Shown: piece by piece, positions 7,857-15,606 of the stretch
Position numbering within the stretch: the first letter of the stretch is position 1
Layout: each line of letters begins with the position of its first letter
Origin: Alteromonas sp. IB21
Lineage (GTDB): Bacteria; Pseudomonadota; Gammaproteobacteria; Enterobacterales; Alteromonadaceae
Direction of reading: 5' to 3'
DNA length: 64,000 bases
Assembly (NCBI RefSeq): GCF_016405965.1
Contig: NZ_JAEFCD010000003.1
Span: 124,001-188,000, forward strand
Translations under genes and position numbers: made by a program
Notes under the pieces: model-generated
Databases searched by the model: none
What the model was told of the DNA's origin: nothing
The model's input: only the letters and a program-made list of their open reading frames with translations

Positions 7857-8180
7857 TTATGCTGAAATACGTTGAATGAATGAACTAGCAAACTCTTTGC
7901 GTTTGTCCACCAGCAACGATACTAACGCCTTAATTTGTGTATCGTCTTGGCCTGCTGCGCGCGCCATTAATACGGCTGATACTTCATGCTCAAAGAAACC
8001 CACAGAGCGCCCACCAAGACTAAACGGTGGTGGCATTGTCTTGTCGTGAATGCGCTCATGTAAGCTAGTATTGCTTAAGCCTGTTTTGTCTCGAACTTCT
8101 TTTCTACGCAAAACAGTGGTACTGAATTGTGAGGACGTTTGTTGCAGTTGGGTTATTGGATTAACTTCTGTGTTCATCAT
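7857..8180 (-). CDS. alpA: AlpA-family regulator/excisionase
   Basis: A 107-residue protein with the AlpA/MerR-like helix-turn-helix: VLRRKEVRDKTGLSNTSLHERIHD, then the wing MPPPFSLGGRSVGFFEHEVSAVLMAR at residues about 24-75. In P4-type islands AlpA (CP4-57) activates integrase expression and promotes excision. Two ATGs (8180, 8177) are possible, with AGG seven bases before the first. The gene lies upstream of the two small HTH genes. A 10-base perfect dyad at 8254-8281 is a plausible operator for it. Its presence beside a P4-type integrase supports an element that can excise. Confidence 0.85.
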   Translation of the reverse strand: MMNTEVNPITQLQQTSSQFSTTVLRRKEVRDKTGLSNTSLHERIHDKTMPPPFSLGGRSVGFFEHEVSAVLMARAAGQDDTQIKALVSLLVDKRKEFASSFIQRISA

Positions 8181-8253
8181 TATTCGCCTATGTGTGTTGA
8201 GTTGACGATTACGATAAAACCATAAAGTTTTTTGTAAGTTGATAGGTCTGGCA

Positions 8254-8281
8254 ACACTACCAACTTTGACTTTGGTAGTGT
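8254..8281. promoter_or_regulatory. Perfect 10-base dyad upstream of alpA
   Basis: ACACTACCAA (8254-8263) and TTGGTAGTGT (8272-8281) are exact inverted repeats with an eight-base spacer. No T-run follows on either strand, so a terminator is unlikely. Its position about 75 bases before alpA suggests an operator. Confidence 0.5.
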
Positions 8282-8334
8282 ACCAACGCTCAAGCCCTCT
8301 TTCTCATAAGGATGTTTGGTGGCAATAGGAAAGG

Positions 8335-9153
8335 TTATACTTTTCTTTTCTCTATTGGTTGCCAAGGCTTCAATGATGGATGTTGCTTACCTCCTAGTGT
8401 GACTCCTTCGGGGGTAGAAACCTTGATTATCGAGCTAATTAGAGCATTGTTCTCTATACCTCGATCTCTCAGCAATTTCTCCAAATCAGTTTTTAAAGGT
8501 TTACACATATCATTCGGGAGTTCATGCCATGCTTGTTTATAGAGTGACAATGCCAAGTAAATATTGTCTGGGATTTGTTCTTCATCAAAGCCCAAGAGTG
8601 TTTCATTAGTTTTAAATGTGAATAGTTTTGAGATCTCCTCTAGACTTGTATTGTTGCTTTGACTCTCCTTTAAAGTCTCGCTAACATTTAACTCTGGGTA
8701 AGCCTTTTCAGACATTGAGCGTTCCCCTAGCTTGTATAGCCATATAGCGAAGCTTCTCTTTTTAATTTTTACTTCGTTTAACGGAGTGTCTGGGGTGTAT
8801 CTGTATAGCTCAATTTCGGTGAACTCTGATGGTTGCTCAAATATCAAATCCTCTGGCAAGATATGACCATGGTTAGCGTGCTCACATTTCTCTAAATAAT
8901 TGAAATGCTCGATCGCTATTTCCACAGAGTGATACAGTGCTTCTAATAGTTCCCGTGCAAGCGGCAATGCTTTTTCTGCCTTAGCAAGTTCGTTCGCTTC
9001 CTCTTTTGTCCAGTCAGGAAAGGAATCACCATCAAAAGCGGTGTCGACCGGTGTATTTTCTATAATACTCTCAATATGAGCGATAGATTCATAGTTGCCT
9101 ACTACAAAGCAAACAGCCTCTTCGCATATCCAGCCATCGATATACCTATTCAT
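8335..9153 (-). CDS. Unknown 272-residue protein beside the integrase
   Basis: Soluble and acidic, with no signal peptide or membrane segment. The N-terminal half is mostly helical (EEANELAKAEKALPLARELLEALYHSVEIAIEHF region). The C-terminal 80 residues look like a separate domain (YLALSLYKQAWHELPNDMCKPLKTDLEKLLRDRGI, then IIKVSTPEGVTLGGKQ....KPWQP), a helix pair followed by a basic strand region that could bind DNA. Lying between the integrase and alpA, it may act in element regulation or be cargo. I do not recognise a named family, and the function is open. Confidence 0.7.
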   Translation of the reverse strand: MNRYIDGWICEEAVCFVVGNYESIAHIESIIENTPVDTAFDGDSFPDWTKEEANELAKAEKALPLARELLEALYHSVEIAIEHFNYLEKCEHANHGHILPEDLIFEQPSEFTEIELYRYTPDTPLNEVKIKKRSFAIWLYKLGERSMSEKAYPELNVSETLKESQSNNTSLEEISKLFTFKTNETLLGFDEEQIPDNIYLALSLYKQAWHELPNDMCKPLKTDLEKLLRDRGIENNALISSIIKVSTPEGVTLGGKQHPSLKPWQPIEKRKV

Positions 9154-9259
9154 TACAATGCTTATCCCAATAAGCCCCTAAATAATCCACTTAGCCAAGC
9201 CAGTAGGGTTCTGGCGGTTCGGGAGCTACCCTAGGCTAAGTGAAACCTTTTATGTTGCT

Positions 9260-10507
9260 CTATCCGTAAATTACTCTGAGTGTCTTGCTGCTATTTGCCA
9301 GGCTCATGTTGCCTGTGGCTGCCTGTTCAATATGAGCAGACCACCATTCCATAATTACTCGCCTGCGCTCTAGGTAATCAGAACGGTTATAAGCGTTTCT
9401 CACGCTATCCTTGTCAACATGCGCTAAACATACCTCGATTAACTCAGAATCAAACCTCTGCTCGTTTAGAGCCGTGCTTGCCAACGCTCTAAGGCCATGT
9501 GATACAAGCTCACCTTTAAAACCTATTCTCTTAAGCGCCATATTTGCAGTTTGTACATTAGCATGTCTATTTCGCCCTCTATGACTTGGGAATAAATATT
9601 CGCTACTTCCTCGCAAAGCTTTGAGTCTATCTATTAGTGCCAGTGTTTGAGGTGTTAAAGGAACAATATGCTCACGGTTTCGCTTCATGCGTTCTGCTGG
9701 AATTACCCAAACCTTATTCTCTAAATCGATTTCTTCCCATTTGGCTTTTGCTGTCTCACTAGGGCGCGTCATGGTGTGTAGCTGCCATTCAACGAGTAAT
9801 CGAGTAACAATCATAAGGTTATGGTTCGTTAGATTTTGCATTAACTCAGGCAAGCGGTTGGGGCTTATGGTTGCCATTTTTTTAGGAGTTGGTGTGACAA
9901 AGTTTTTCGATATGTGCGCAATGGGGTTGTTTTCAATCTTGCCGCTATTTAACGCAAGTACCATTATCTCATTTATCACCCTGCACAAGCGCTTAACCGT
10001 TTCTAAACTGCCTTTAGCTTCAATAGGCCGCAATATGTTAATCACTTCTACTGGCTTTATATTTTTGACTGATACAGAGCCTAGTTTTGGTAATACATGG
10101 TTTCGTAACATTTCCATGTGTTTGTCTGCGGTTGCTTTTTTCACTTTTGAAAGCTTAAGTTGAAACCATTCATTTGTGATCACTTCAAATGTACAGGCTA
10201 ATTCATCCTGTTTAATTTTAAGCTGCTCTTGAAAGTGTGCTTTTGGGTCAATGCCTAGGTCTAGCAAGCGCCTTGCCTCTGCGCGCTTTTCTCTTGCTCT
10301 TGCCAATGTTACATCGGGGTATGCGCCAAACCCTAAATTATTACGCTTTTTCGAAATGGGGTGTTGGTAGTTAAATATCCATGTTTTTGTGCTGGTGGGC
10401 TTAACACGAAGCGCAAGGCCTTTTCCGTCTGAAAGGTTATACTCTTTCGCTTTAGCCTTAGCTGTTTTTACTTCTGTATCTGTGAGTTGCTTCGTTGTCT
10501 TAGCCAT
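9260..10507 (-). CDS. int: P4-type tyrosine integrase
   Basis: A 415-residue tyrosine recombinase that would insert and excise the element at the tRNA end. The N-terminal DUF4102 arm-binding domain (LSDGKGLALRVKPTSTKTW, residues about 24-45, up to about 90) is followed by a core-binding domain (about 105-200) and a catalytic domain. The catalytic set is complete: R248 (TRPSE), a candidate K275, H337-G-L-R340, H363 and the nucleophile Y373 in AYNR. Normal length for the P4 family. Its start lies about 165 bases from the tRNA 3' end, and an inverted TGTTACAT copy (10511-10518) sits just upstream of its ATG, which suggests autoregulation by Int or AlpA. Confidence 0.95.
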   Translation of the reverse strand: MAKTTKQLTDTEVKTAKAKAKEYNLSDGKGLALRVKPTSTKTWIFNYQHPISKKRNNLGFGAYPDVTLARAREKRAEARRLLDLGIDPKAHFQEQLKIKQDELACTFEVITNEWFQLKLSKVKKATADKHMEMLRNHVLPKLGSVSVKNIKPVEVINILRPIEAKGSLETVKRLCRVINEIMVLALNSGKIENNPIAHISKNFVTPTPKKMATISPNRLPELMQNLTNHNLMIVTRLLVEWQLHTMTRPSETAKAKWEEIDLENKVWVIPAERMKRNREHIVPLTPQTLALIDRLKALRGSSEYLFPSHRGRNRHANVQTANMALKRIGFKGELVSHGLRALASTALNEQRFDSELIEVCLAHVDKDSVRNAYNRSDYLERRRVIMEWWSAHIEQAATGNMSLANSSKTLRVIYG

Positions 10508-10510
10508 TTA

Positions 10511-10562
10511 ATGTAACACCGCTGAACAAGTTAAAAAGGTGATGTTACATTCGATGTTACAT
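10511..10562. repeat. TGTTACAT sites near int and attR
   Basis: An inverted copy at 10511-10518, four bases from the int ATG, and two direct copies at 10543-10550 and 10555-10562 spaced 12 bases. The pair mirrors 4428-4447 near attL. Confidence 0.65.
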
Positions 10563-10670
10563 TAACCACCGATTTTAATCGAATGTCCTCGACACTGAGT
10601 GAAGCGAGAGTTGGGCGTTAGGCTTTGTTTTTAAAAGGATTTTTAACGTTATAGAATGTTTTGGAATGAA

Positions 10671-10697
10671 AAAATGGTGGCCCCACCCTGACTTGAA
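10671..10697 (+). repeat. attR: tRNA 3'-end core
   Basis: The tRNA 3' end plus four flanking bases, matching 4347-4372 with one gap and two changes. It is the insertion core of the element. Confidence 0.75.
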
Positions 10698-10751
10698 CAG
10701 GGGACCTGCCGATTATGAGTCGGATGCTCTAACCAACTGAGCTATAGGGCC
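10675..10751 (-). tRNA. tRNA-Ile2 (anticodon CAT, lysidine-modified)
   Basis: A 77-base cloverleaf with encoded CCA. The acceptor stem is GGCCCTA/TGGGGCC, the D-arm is GCTC...GAGC, and the anticodon loop CTCATAA gives CAT. The T-arm contains TTCAA. A CAT anticodon could mean elongator Met, but the C4-G69 and C5-G68 pairs and the GGCC/GGCC ends fit tRNA-Ile2, which TilS modifies to read AUA. The element is inserted at its 3' end and the gene has stayed intact. Confidence 0.9.
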
Positions 10752-11069
10752 ATTTGAAGATGCGTTTTATTACTGTTTTAGATAACGATAAAAAACGAAC
10801 GCAAGTATAAGCAGTTTTAGCTACCTTGTCACGCCTAGGTTAGGGGTTTGTGATTTGTTTGCTTTATTTTTGTTCACTCGGTGGTTTGAATTACTCAGTG
10901 AGTTCACTTTATTGGGGTTAATAATGGTATTCTGTAACGAAGTACACAATGCCGTAGTCGGTTTTTATAAGCAGAACTCATAAAGCGATATTGTATGGTC
11001 CACCTTAATTAACAGATAACGCGGTATTCTTTTCCAACTGCTCGCTGATCACAGGAAGTAAATAATAAG
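10752..11069. other. Intergenic region between tRNA-Ile2 and the MbnP-like gene
   Basis: 318 bases without a credible ORF. It should hold the tRNA promoter (minus strand) and the promoter of the lipoprotein gene (plus strand). I cannot place either with confidence. Confidence 0.4.
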
Positions 11070-11879
11070 ATGAAAAAGTCTTTTTGCGCGCCCGTCATAT
11101 CTTCTCTATTCATAGCTGTGCTCTTCTCGCTAGCTGGGTGTGATGTAATAAATTTTAAAGGAAGAGAGCCCGGTGAAATTCCTTTTAAATTAGTAGGTGT
11201 GGATACTGGCGCTTGCCCCATGATCATGAGCATAGGCCAGCAACGCTGGAATATAGACTATTTTGGTTTTTATCTTAGTAAGCCTGAGCTTCGCATCGAC
11301 GGAAAATGGCAACGGGTGAAGTTTAAACAAACTCAGTGGCAGACGCCGAATGAAGCTTTATTGAAGTTTCATAATAAGTGCGTTAACCCCGATGACGCTA
11401 ACAGCAAAATAGTATTGGATGTATCTGAACAACTTCTGAAATTATCAACTAACCTCCGTTTTACCATGGGGTTACCATTTGATATTAATCATGATAATCC
11501 ATCAACTCAGCCATCCCCATTGAACGATTCTTCGATGTTTTTCAATCAACGTAACGGTCACATGTTTCTTAAACTCGATGTGTCCAAAAATGGAGAAGAG
11601 ACCCATGAATGGTCTTATCATTTGGGAAGCGCAGGGTGTGAGTCGGAATCTGAAAGTACGCCTCCAGAGAGCTCTTGTGCTTTTACAAATCGCGTAGAAT
11701 TCATCTTGCCAATGACTCAGCTCGATACCGATTTAGACTTAGAAGTTTCAGTGTCCAATATTGTCGCACAAGTTCCAATTAACGAAGCGCCAAGCTGTGT
11801 GTTCGCATCGTCTGAAATTACGCCATGTGACAAGCTGATTCAGAATTTGGTGCACAGACCGTGGATAAAGTGGCAGTAG
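11070..11879 (+). CDS. MbnP-like lipoprotein (metallo-mystery-pair four-Cys family)
   Basis: A lipoprotein of 269 residues with lipobox LAGC (Cys24). The body matches the MbnP family by several blocks: FGFYLSKPELRIDGKWQRV at about 65-83, LRFTMGLPFDINHDNP at about 129-144, SPLNDSSMFFNQRNGHMFLKLD at about 149-170, and cysteines 49, 104, 190, 203, 243 and 253. MbnP proteins are periplasmic and bind copper; the MauG-like di-heme partner MbnH oxidises a tryptophan in them. No MbnH gene lies next to it here, and no other metal gene is close. Position just outside the element suggests a chromosomal gene. The family call is good; activity without the partner is uncertain. Confidence 0.75.
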   Translation: MKKSFCAPVISSLFIAVLFSLAGCDVINFKGREPGEIPFKLVGVDTGACPMIMSIGQQRWNIDYFGFYLSKPELRIDGKWQRVKFKQTQWQTPNEALLKFHNKCVNPDDANSKIVLDVSEQLLKLSTNLRFTMGLPFDINHDNPSTQPSPLNDSSMFFNQRNGHMFLKLDVSKNGEETHEWSYHLGSAGCESESESTPPESSCAFTNRVEFILPMTQLDTDLDLEVSVSNIVAQVPINEAPSCVFASSEITPCDKLIQNLVHRPWIKWQ

Positions 11880-12077
11880 GAAACTGACGGCGTTACGTTT
11901 ATAGAAAATTATACGAAGGGCGAAAAATAGCCGTTTATTGCTCTGTATGACTAGTTTATACTCCGAAAATACATCAATTAAATGCCTATGTGTTGATTAT
12001 TAACTTCGTGGTAGACTTTGGTACTTACAAGTTACGTTAATAATAAAAAAAGCAGGTAAAAAGTCGCGGAGACGAAA

Positions 12078-12407
12078 ATGACTGAAAAACCTTTCATTAC
12101 GAGTGGTCGAAATACCATCATTCATAAAATCAGAAAGCTTGACTTATTGGTTACAAACGGAGATGAAAATCCTCCGATACTTGTAACCTATAAAGGTATT
12201 AAGCAGTATGAAGGTCGAATTCCAGATAACAAACGCGAAGCCAAAGCGTTGGATATGGAATTGGTAGACGTTACCACTAGCGAAGTCTTTGGCGACGAAA
12301 AAACGTTAGTTTTTATACAAACATTAAATGGCAAAGAATACAAAGTTGACTACTCAAAAGTCGGTACGAGTATGTTTATCAAAATTCACCAAGACAGTAT
12401 CTTTTAG
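12078..12407 (+). CDS. Hypothetical 109-residue protein
   Basis: A small soluble protein with no signal or membrane segment, rich in beta strands (KLDLLVTNGDENPPILVTYKG; TLVFIQTLNGKEYKVDYSKVG). The start is ATG 12078; the SD is weak (cgcgGAGacgaaaATG). A strong terminator at 12448-12475 ends the unit, which supports a real single-gene transcript. No known family is recognised. Confidence 0.65.
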   Translation: MTEKPFITSGRNTIIHKIRKLDLLVTNGDENPPILVTYKGIKQYEGRIPDNKREAKALDMELVDVTTSEVFGDEKTLVFIQTLNGKEYKVDYSKVGTSMFIKIHQDSIF

Positions 12408-12447
12408 CATATATCAAACATTAAGCGTAATGTTATTGCGCATCAAG

Positions 12448-12475
12448 ACGGGGGCGAGTAGCCCCCGTTTTTTTT
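12448..12475 (+). terminator. Rho-independent terminator
   Basis: ACGGGGGC (12448-12455), loop GAGTA, GCCCCCGT (12461-12468), then eight T residues. It ends the 12078-12407 gene. Confidence 0.95.
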
Positions 12476-12845
12476 GCCTTATAGCAGCTCGAACCGGTTC
12501 AGCATTTTCTTCAGGCTAGGTTCAAGGTTATTGCAGTGTCAGATTTTAAGCTTCACTTCGCTACACGTCATAATTTTCACTTCAACAAACGTCAGACTTT
12601 TCCCTACACCCGAATGCTATTCTTTTTACGCGTTATCGATAATGTTGCAAAGTGTGTGTTAAGTTCGATTAACAACTGTTTAGACCGATGGTTAAACCTC
12701 CACTTTTGTGCGCTTGTCGCAACATCTCATATAGCGGTGTTTTAACGTTTTTATCGCGTAGTTTTCATAAAGTTTCACTAGTTTAATGATGCGGGGCTTA
12801 TAGAGGTCGTCACCGCGTTGCCGAATACTATCAGAGGAACTTGTT
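12476..12845. other. Gene-free region
   Basis: 370 bases. The overlapping short frames here look like noise. It presumably carries the promoter of the DUF3718 gene. No repeats or RNA gene are seen. Confidence 0.4.
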
Positions 12846-13172
12846 ATGTTTATGTCACGCCGTGTTACCCAACTTGCTTTAATTGGAATGACTCTGTCAT
12901 TAACCGTTACTGCTGCCAGCGCAGCTTCCTACCCTCAGGAGCTAGAAAAAGATTTAATTGCAGTGTGCGAAGCGGTGAAAAGTGACAATCGCTTGAAGCT
13001 GCACCGAGCAGTTAAAGCCACAGGCCTTAATATGAAAAACCTGCACTCCGGCTTGGTGTGTAATGGGCAGGATATGATTACTTTTGCCGTGGCGAATGGT
13101 GCGGATGTCAACGCGCAGCATATTGCTCGCCGTATCAACGCGAGCCTACGTGTTTTAACTGCAAAACGTTGA
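12846..13172 (+). CDS. DUF3718 exported protein
   Basis: A 108-residue protein with a signal peptide (cleavage near AASAAS, about residue 27). The mature part has the DUF3718 pattern: LIAVCEAVKSDNRLKLHRAVKATGLNMKNLHSGLVCNGQDMITFAVANGADVNA, with two conserved cysteines likely forming a periplasmic disulfide. This family is common in Alteromonas and Shewanella and has no assigned function. AGAGGAA lies before the ATG. It is a single-gene unit ending in a hairpin at 13198-13224. Confidence 0.85.
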   Translation: MFMSRRVTQLALIGMTLSLTVTAASAASYPQELEKDLIAVCEAVKSDNRLKLHRAVKATGLNMKNLHSGLVCNGQDMITFAVANGADVNAQHIARRINASLRVLTAKR

Positions 13173-13197
13173 GCAATTATCGATTAACCTAACCGTT

Positions 13198-13224
13198 GGG
13201 CTATGTAAGACGTAGCCCTTTTTT
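13198..13224 (+). terminator. Rho-independent terminator
   Basis: GGGCTATG paired with CGTAGCCC (one G-T pair), a short loop, then six T residues. It ends the DUF3718 gene. Confidence 0.8.
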
Positions 13225-13322
13225 AAGCGTCTTATTTTTTACTTTTTTAATCATGACTTTTTTGAAAGTTAGAATTAAGAGTTGTTGCTACTAGTACTGT
13301 TCGCACCTGCAAGGGAACGCAT

Positions 13323-14096
13323 ATGATCGCACTGGTATTCTTACAATCTATTTCTATGCAAAGCGCGCTTTGTGAAATACTGAAAAAACATGGTCCATTC
13401 AGTCATATTTATAGCGCAGATTCGGTTGGCCATTGTTTGGCCCTAGCTGAAAAGTACCCTAATGCCATAGGGTTTTACTCGGTTGCTCGGTCAAGTAGAA
13501 ATTTAGCATCAAGATATTGGTTAGCCGTAGGTAGGCGAGACGAAGAGGCCTTGTTAGCTTTTTCGTACAATGCATCAGGCTTTGTGAAGATCCCATTAGA
13601 AGAAGTACAGGTTTTACAGGCCATTGAATGTGTGAAAAACAAATATCGTTGCTACGAGCGAGATTTTCAATTTTCAAAACTTATTAAAGGTTTATGTAAT
13701 CAGTACGGTGTCTCTGAACCCGCTCTGCTAGCAAGTTTAAGGCTGCAACTCTTTAAAAGCGCTCAGCCGGATGTAGTAGGGATCCGGGCTGAAAACGGAT
13801 GGTGTTGTTTGAATCCTGAAGATATTAAATGGATTGAGGCTGCGGGGGATTATATGTGTGTTCAAACCTTGTCGGAAAACTATGTTGTTCGCACCACCTT
13901 ATGTGACTTACTTAAACGACTGGGAGGGCGTTACTTTAGGCGGTGCAATCGCTCAGTCGCCGTTAATGCAATTCACGTCGCTCATGTAGAGCAAAAGTGC
14001 AGTCAGCAGCAAGTTGTGATGCAAAGTGGAGAGGCCTTCAAAATTACCAACAAATATTATTATCAGTTTTGGCAGAAAGATGCAGGCTATTCATAA
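13323..14096 (+). CDS. LytTR-domain transcription regulator with degenerate receiver-like N-terminus
   Basis: A DNA-binding protein of 257 residues. The C-terminal LytTR domain (about residues 150-250) is clear: NPEDIKWIEAAGDYMCVQTL, VVRTTLCDLLKRL, FRRCNRSVAVNAIHVAHVE and GEAFKITNKYYYQFW. The N-terminal 115 residues have the length and strand/helix order of a receiver domain, but the phospho-acceptor aspartate and acidic pocket are not visible, so control by a partner kinase is doubtful. It lies 116 bases upstream of lrgA on the same strand. In Gram-positives LytR-type regulators control lrgAB, which suggests local control of that pair. No kinase gene is adjacent. Confidence 0.85.
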   Translation: MIALVFLQSISMQSALCEILKKHGPFSHIYSADSVGHCLALAEKYPNAIGFYSVARSSRNLASRYWLAVGRRDEEALLAFSYNASGFVKIPLEEVQVLQAIECVKNKYRCYERDFQFSKLIKGLCNQYGVSEPALLASLRLQLFKSAQPDVVGIRAENGWCCLNPEDIKWIEAAGDYMCVQTLSENYVVRTTLCDLLKRLGGRYFRRCNRSVAVNAIHVAHVEQKCSQQQVVMQSGEAFKITNKYYYQFWQKDAGYS

Positions 14097-14212
14097 AGCT
14101 AACGCTTGCGGCTAATTGTTCATATAAGACTATCGTACTGCTAGCGGTTAAATACGCTTCTGGTTACACTACATTGATTAACGTTGTAGACAAGTCACGG
14201 TAGGGAGTATGC

Positions 14213-14617
14213 GTGCGAAATGTCAGAGACACGATGGTAGGAGCGGCCTTAGTCTTTGCTGCTTATTATCTTGGCCTTTTAATAGTAACCGCAGCATCCC
14301 TTTCTATCCCCGGCCCTCTGTTAGGGCTTTTTATACTGCTTGGAGCTTTATTTTGCTTCCCACGGCTTGAACCTCATGTAGCGCGCGCAGTAACGTTTCC
14401 TTTAAAGCATATGTCATTACTTTTTATCCCTGCGGTATTAGGTGTGACCGTGTATTGGGGGGATATAAAAACGAATGCGTTGGCTATTGTGATTGCTATT
14501 GTCGTGGCGACGTCGTTTAGCTTGGGCATTACGGCGTGGCTCTCTCAGCGGCTTTTTAATGCTAAAGAAAGCGGTGATGTGGCTAACGTTAAGAATAACG
14601 GCGATACAGATGATTGA
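14213..14617 (+). CDS. lrgA: LrgA/CidA-family membrane protein
   Basis: A 134-residue holin-like membrane protein with four hydrophobic helices. The family signature IPGPLLGLFILLGALF lies at about residues 32-47, and PLKHMSLLFIPAVLGVTVYW at about 63-82. The start is GTG 14213 with AGGGAG six bases upstream. It forms a complex with LrgB; in other bacteria the pair affects autolysis or transports pyruvate and similar small acids. The charged tail (about 115-134) overlaps the lrgB start by eight bases. Confidence 0.9.
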   Translation: MRNVRDTMVGAALVFAAYYLGLLIVTAASLSIPGPLLGLFILLGALFCFPRLEPHVARAVTFPLKHMSLLFIPAVLGVTVYWGDIKTNALAIVIAIVVATSFSLGITAWLSQRLFNAKESGDVANVKNNGDTDD

Positions 14618-15320
14618 GGCGTTGTATAACACATTAAGCTATCGTGGTTTGTTCTGGCTTAGCGTTTCTATCATCAGTTACATGACAGCGCTGTGGGCCA
14701 ATAAAACATGCCGTGGCCACCCTGCTGCACACCCAATTCTTATCACCGCGCTATTAGTGTCTATAGGGCTTTATTGTTCAAACACGCACGTTTCTGATTA
14801 TCAACGTGCTGCCTCGTTACTGCATTGGTTGTTAGGGCCTGTCACAGTAGCGCTTGCCTTGCCTATTTATCGTCAATGGCAAAAGTTAAGGCACTATGGT
14901 TGGCGCTTGCTGGTGAGTATCATTTTTGGCGGCGTACTAGCCCCTGTTTCGGCGTGGTTAACGCTTTTTATATTCGATACGCCTAGTGCCATACAGTTTA
15001 CCATGCTCGCCAAATCTATAACGACGCCCTTAGCGATGGAGTCTAGTGCACAGATAGGTGGGATCCCTGCGCTGGCGGCGGTTTTTGTTATCGTTACCGG
15101 TATCGTTGGGGCTGTCATGGCTTCAAGTATGTTTGCCCTATTTAATGTGAGAGACCGTCAAGCCCAAGGTATAGCGCTAGGTACCGTCGCCCACGCTATT
15201 GGCACGGCAAAGGCAATCCAAATGGGAGACGATGTAGCAGCTATGGCAACATTAGGCTTGTGTGTGAACGGTATTTTTACCGCGTTAGCTTTACCCGTCG
15301 TTGTCGGCTTATTCATTTAA
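14610..15320 (+). CDS. lrgB: LrgB/CidB-family membrane protein
   Basis: A 236-residue membrane protein starting at ATG 14610, which overlaps the lrgA stop (ATGATTGA), so translation is coupled; a longer frame from 14493 lies inside lrgA and is not credible. It has about six helices and the LrgB signatures LAKSITTPLAMESSAQIGGIP and GTVAHAIGTAKAIQMG. With LrgA it likely forms the transport or holin-like complex in the inner membrane. The first residues (LFWLSVSIISYMTALWANKT) are typical of the family. No terminator is obvious downstream. Confidence 0.9.
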   Translation: MIEALYNTLSYRGLFWLSVSIISYMTALWANKTCRGHPAAHPILITALLVSIGLYCSNTHVSDYQRAASLLHWLLGPVTVALALPIYRQWQKLRHYGWRLLVSIIFGGVLAPVSAWLTLFIFDTPSAIQFTMLAKSITTPLAMESSAQIGGIPALAAVFVIVTGIVGAVMASSMFALFNVRDRQAQGIALGTVAHAIGTAKAIQMGDDVAAMATLGLCVNGIFTALALPVVVGLFI

Positions 15321-15606
15321 GCCAAGAAGTGTTCGTATGCCTAACGCTTGAAGCAGGGAAAAAGGCAGGCATGGCTGTGATGATGCAAAACTCGCTGGCA
15401 ATATTCTCCAAAAGTGCTATTCCTTAGTGAGGTGTTTCGTATCAATATATGCATGAGAGCAGATGTATAAAGATAGCGATGCTGACGTTAAACTTGTTTA
15501 GCCGCAAATCGAGGCTTCAGTTCAAAGCTGCATTGCCGATATAGTTTAGATTGCTACAAAATATCAGCGTCTGTTGGTTTCAAAAGCTAGGTGGTAAAAG
15601 AACTTA

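Larger units (their letters stand above)
4347..10697. mobile_element. Small tRNA-integrated element with P4-type integrase (satellite-like)
   Basis: A stretch of about 6.3 kb bounded on the right by the 3' end of a tRNA-Ile2 gene and on the left by an imperfect copy of that end. Seen directly: 13 identical bases (AAAATGGTGGCCC) at 4347-4359 and 10671-10683, then 11 of 13 further matches after a one-base gap; paired TGTTACAT sites inside each end; a P4-type tyrosine recombinase reading away from the tRNA; an AlpA regulator; two small helix-turn-helix proteins; an iteron-like cluster; and a few cargo genes, all on the minus strand. No structural phage genes, terminase, relaxase or type IV secretion genes are present. 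Inference: an excisable mini-island or phage satellite of a minimal type. Confidence 0.85.

Noticed and set aside
8180..8365. A 61-residue TTG-start minus-strand frame
   Set aside because: It overlaps the end of the 272-residue gene in another frame, has no good ribosome site and covers the perfect dyad at 8254-8281; more likely the alpA upstream region. It cannot be excluded, as its stop overlaps the alpA start.
10615..10623. GCGTTAGGC resembling an integron attC end
   Set aside because: No matching opposite core site or attC fold is present and there is no integron integrase.
10675..10751. Elongator tRNA-Met
   Set aside because: The anticodon is CAT, but the acceptor stem with C4-G69 and C5-G68 fits the TilS-modified Ile2 tRNA.
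14493..14609. N-terminal extension of lrgB
   Set aside because: It lies inside lrgA in another frame; ATG 14610 with an overlapping stop is the usual coupled start.
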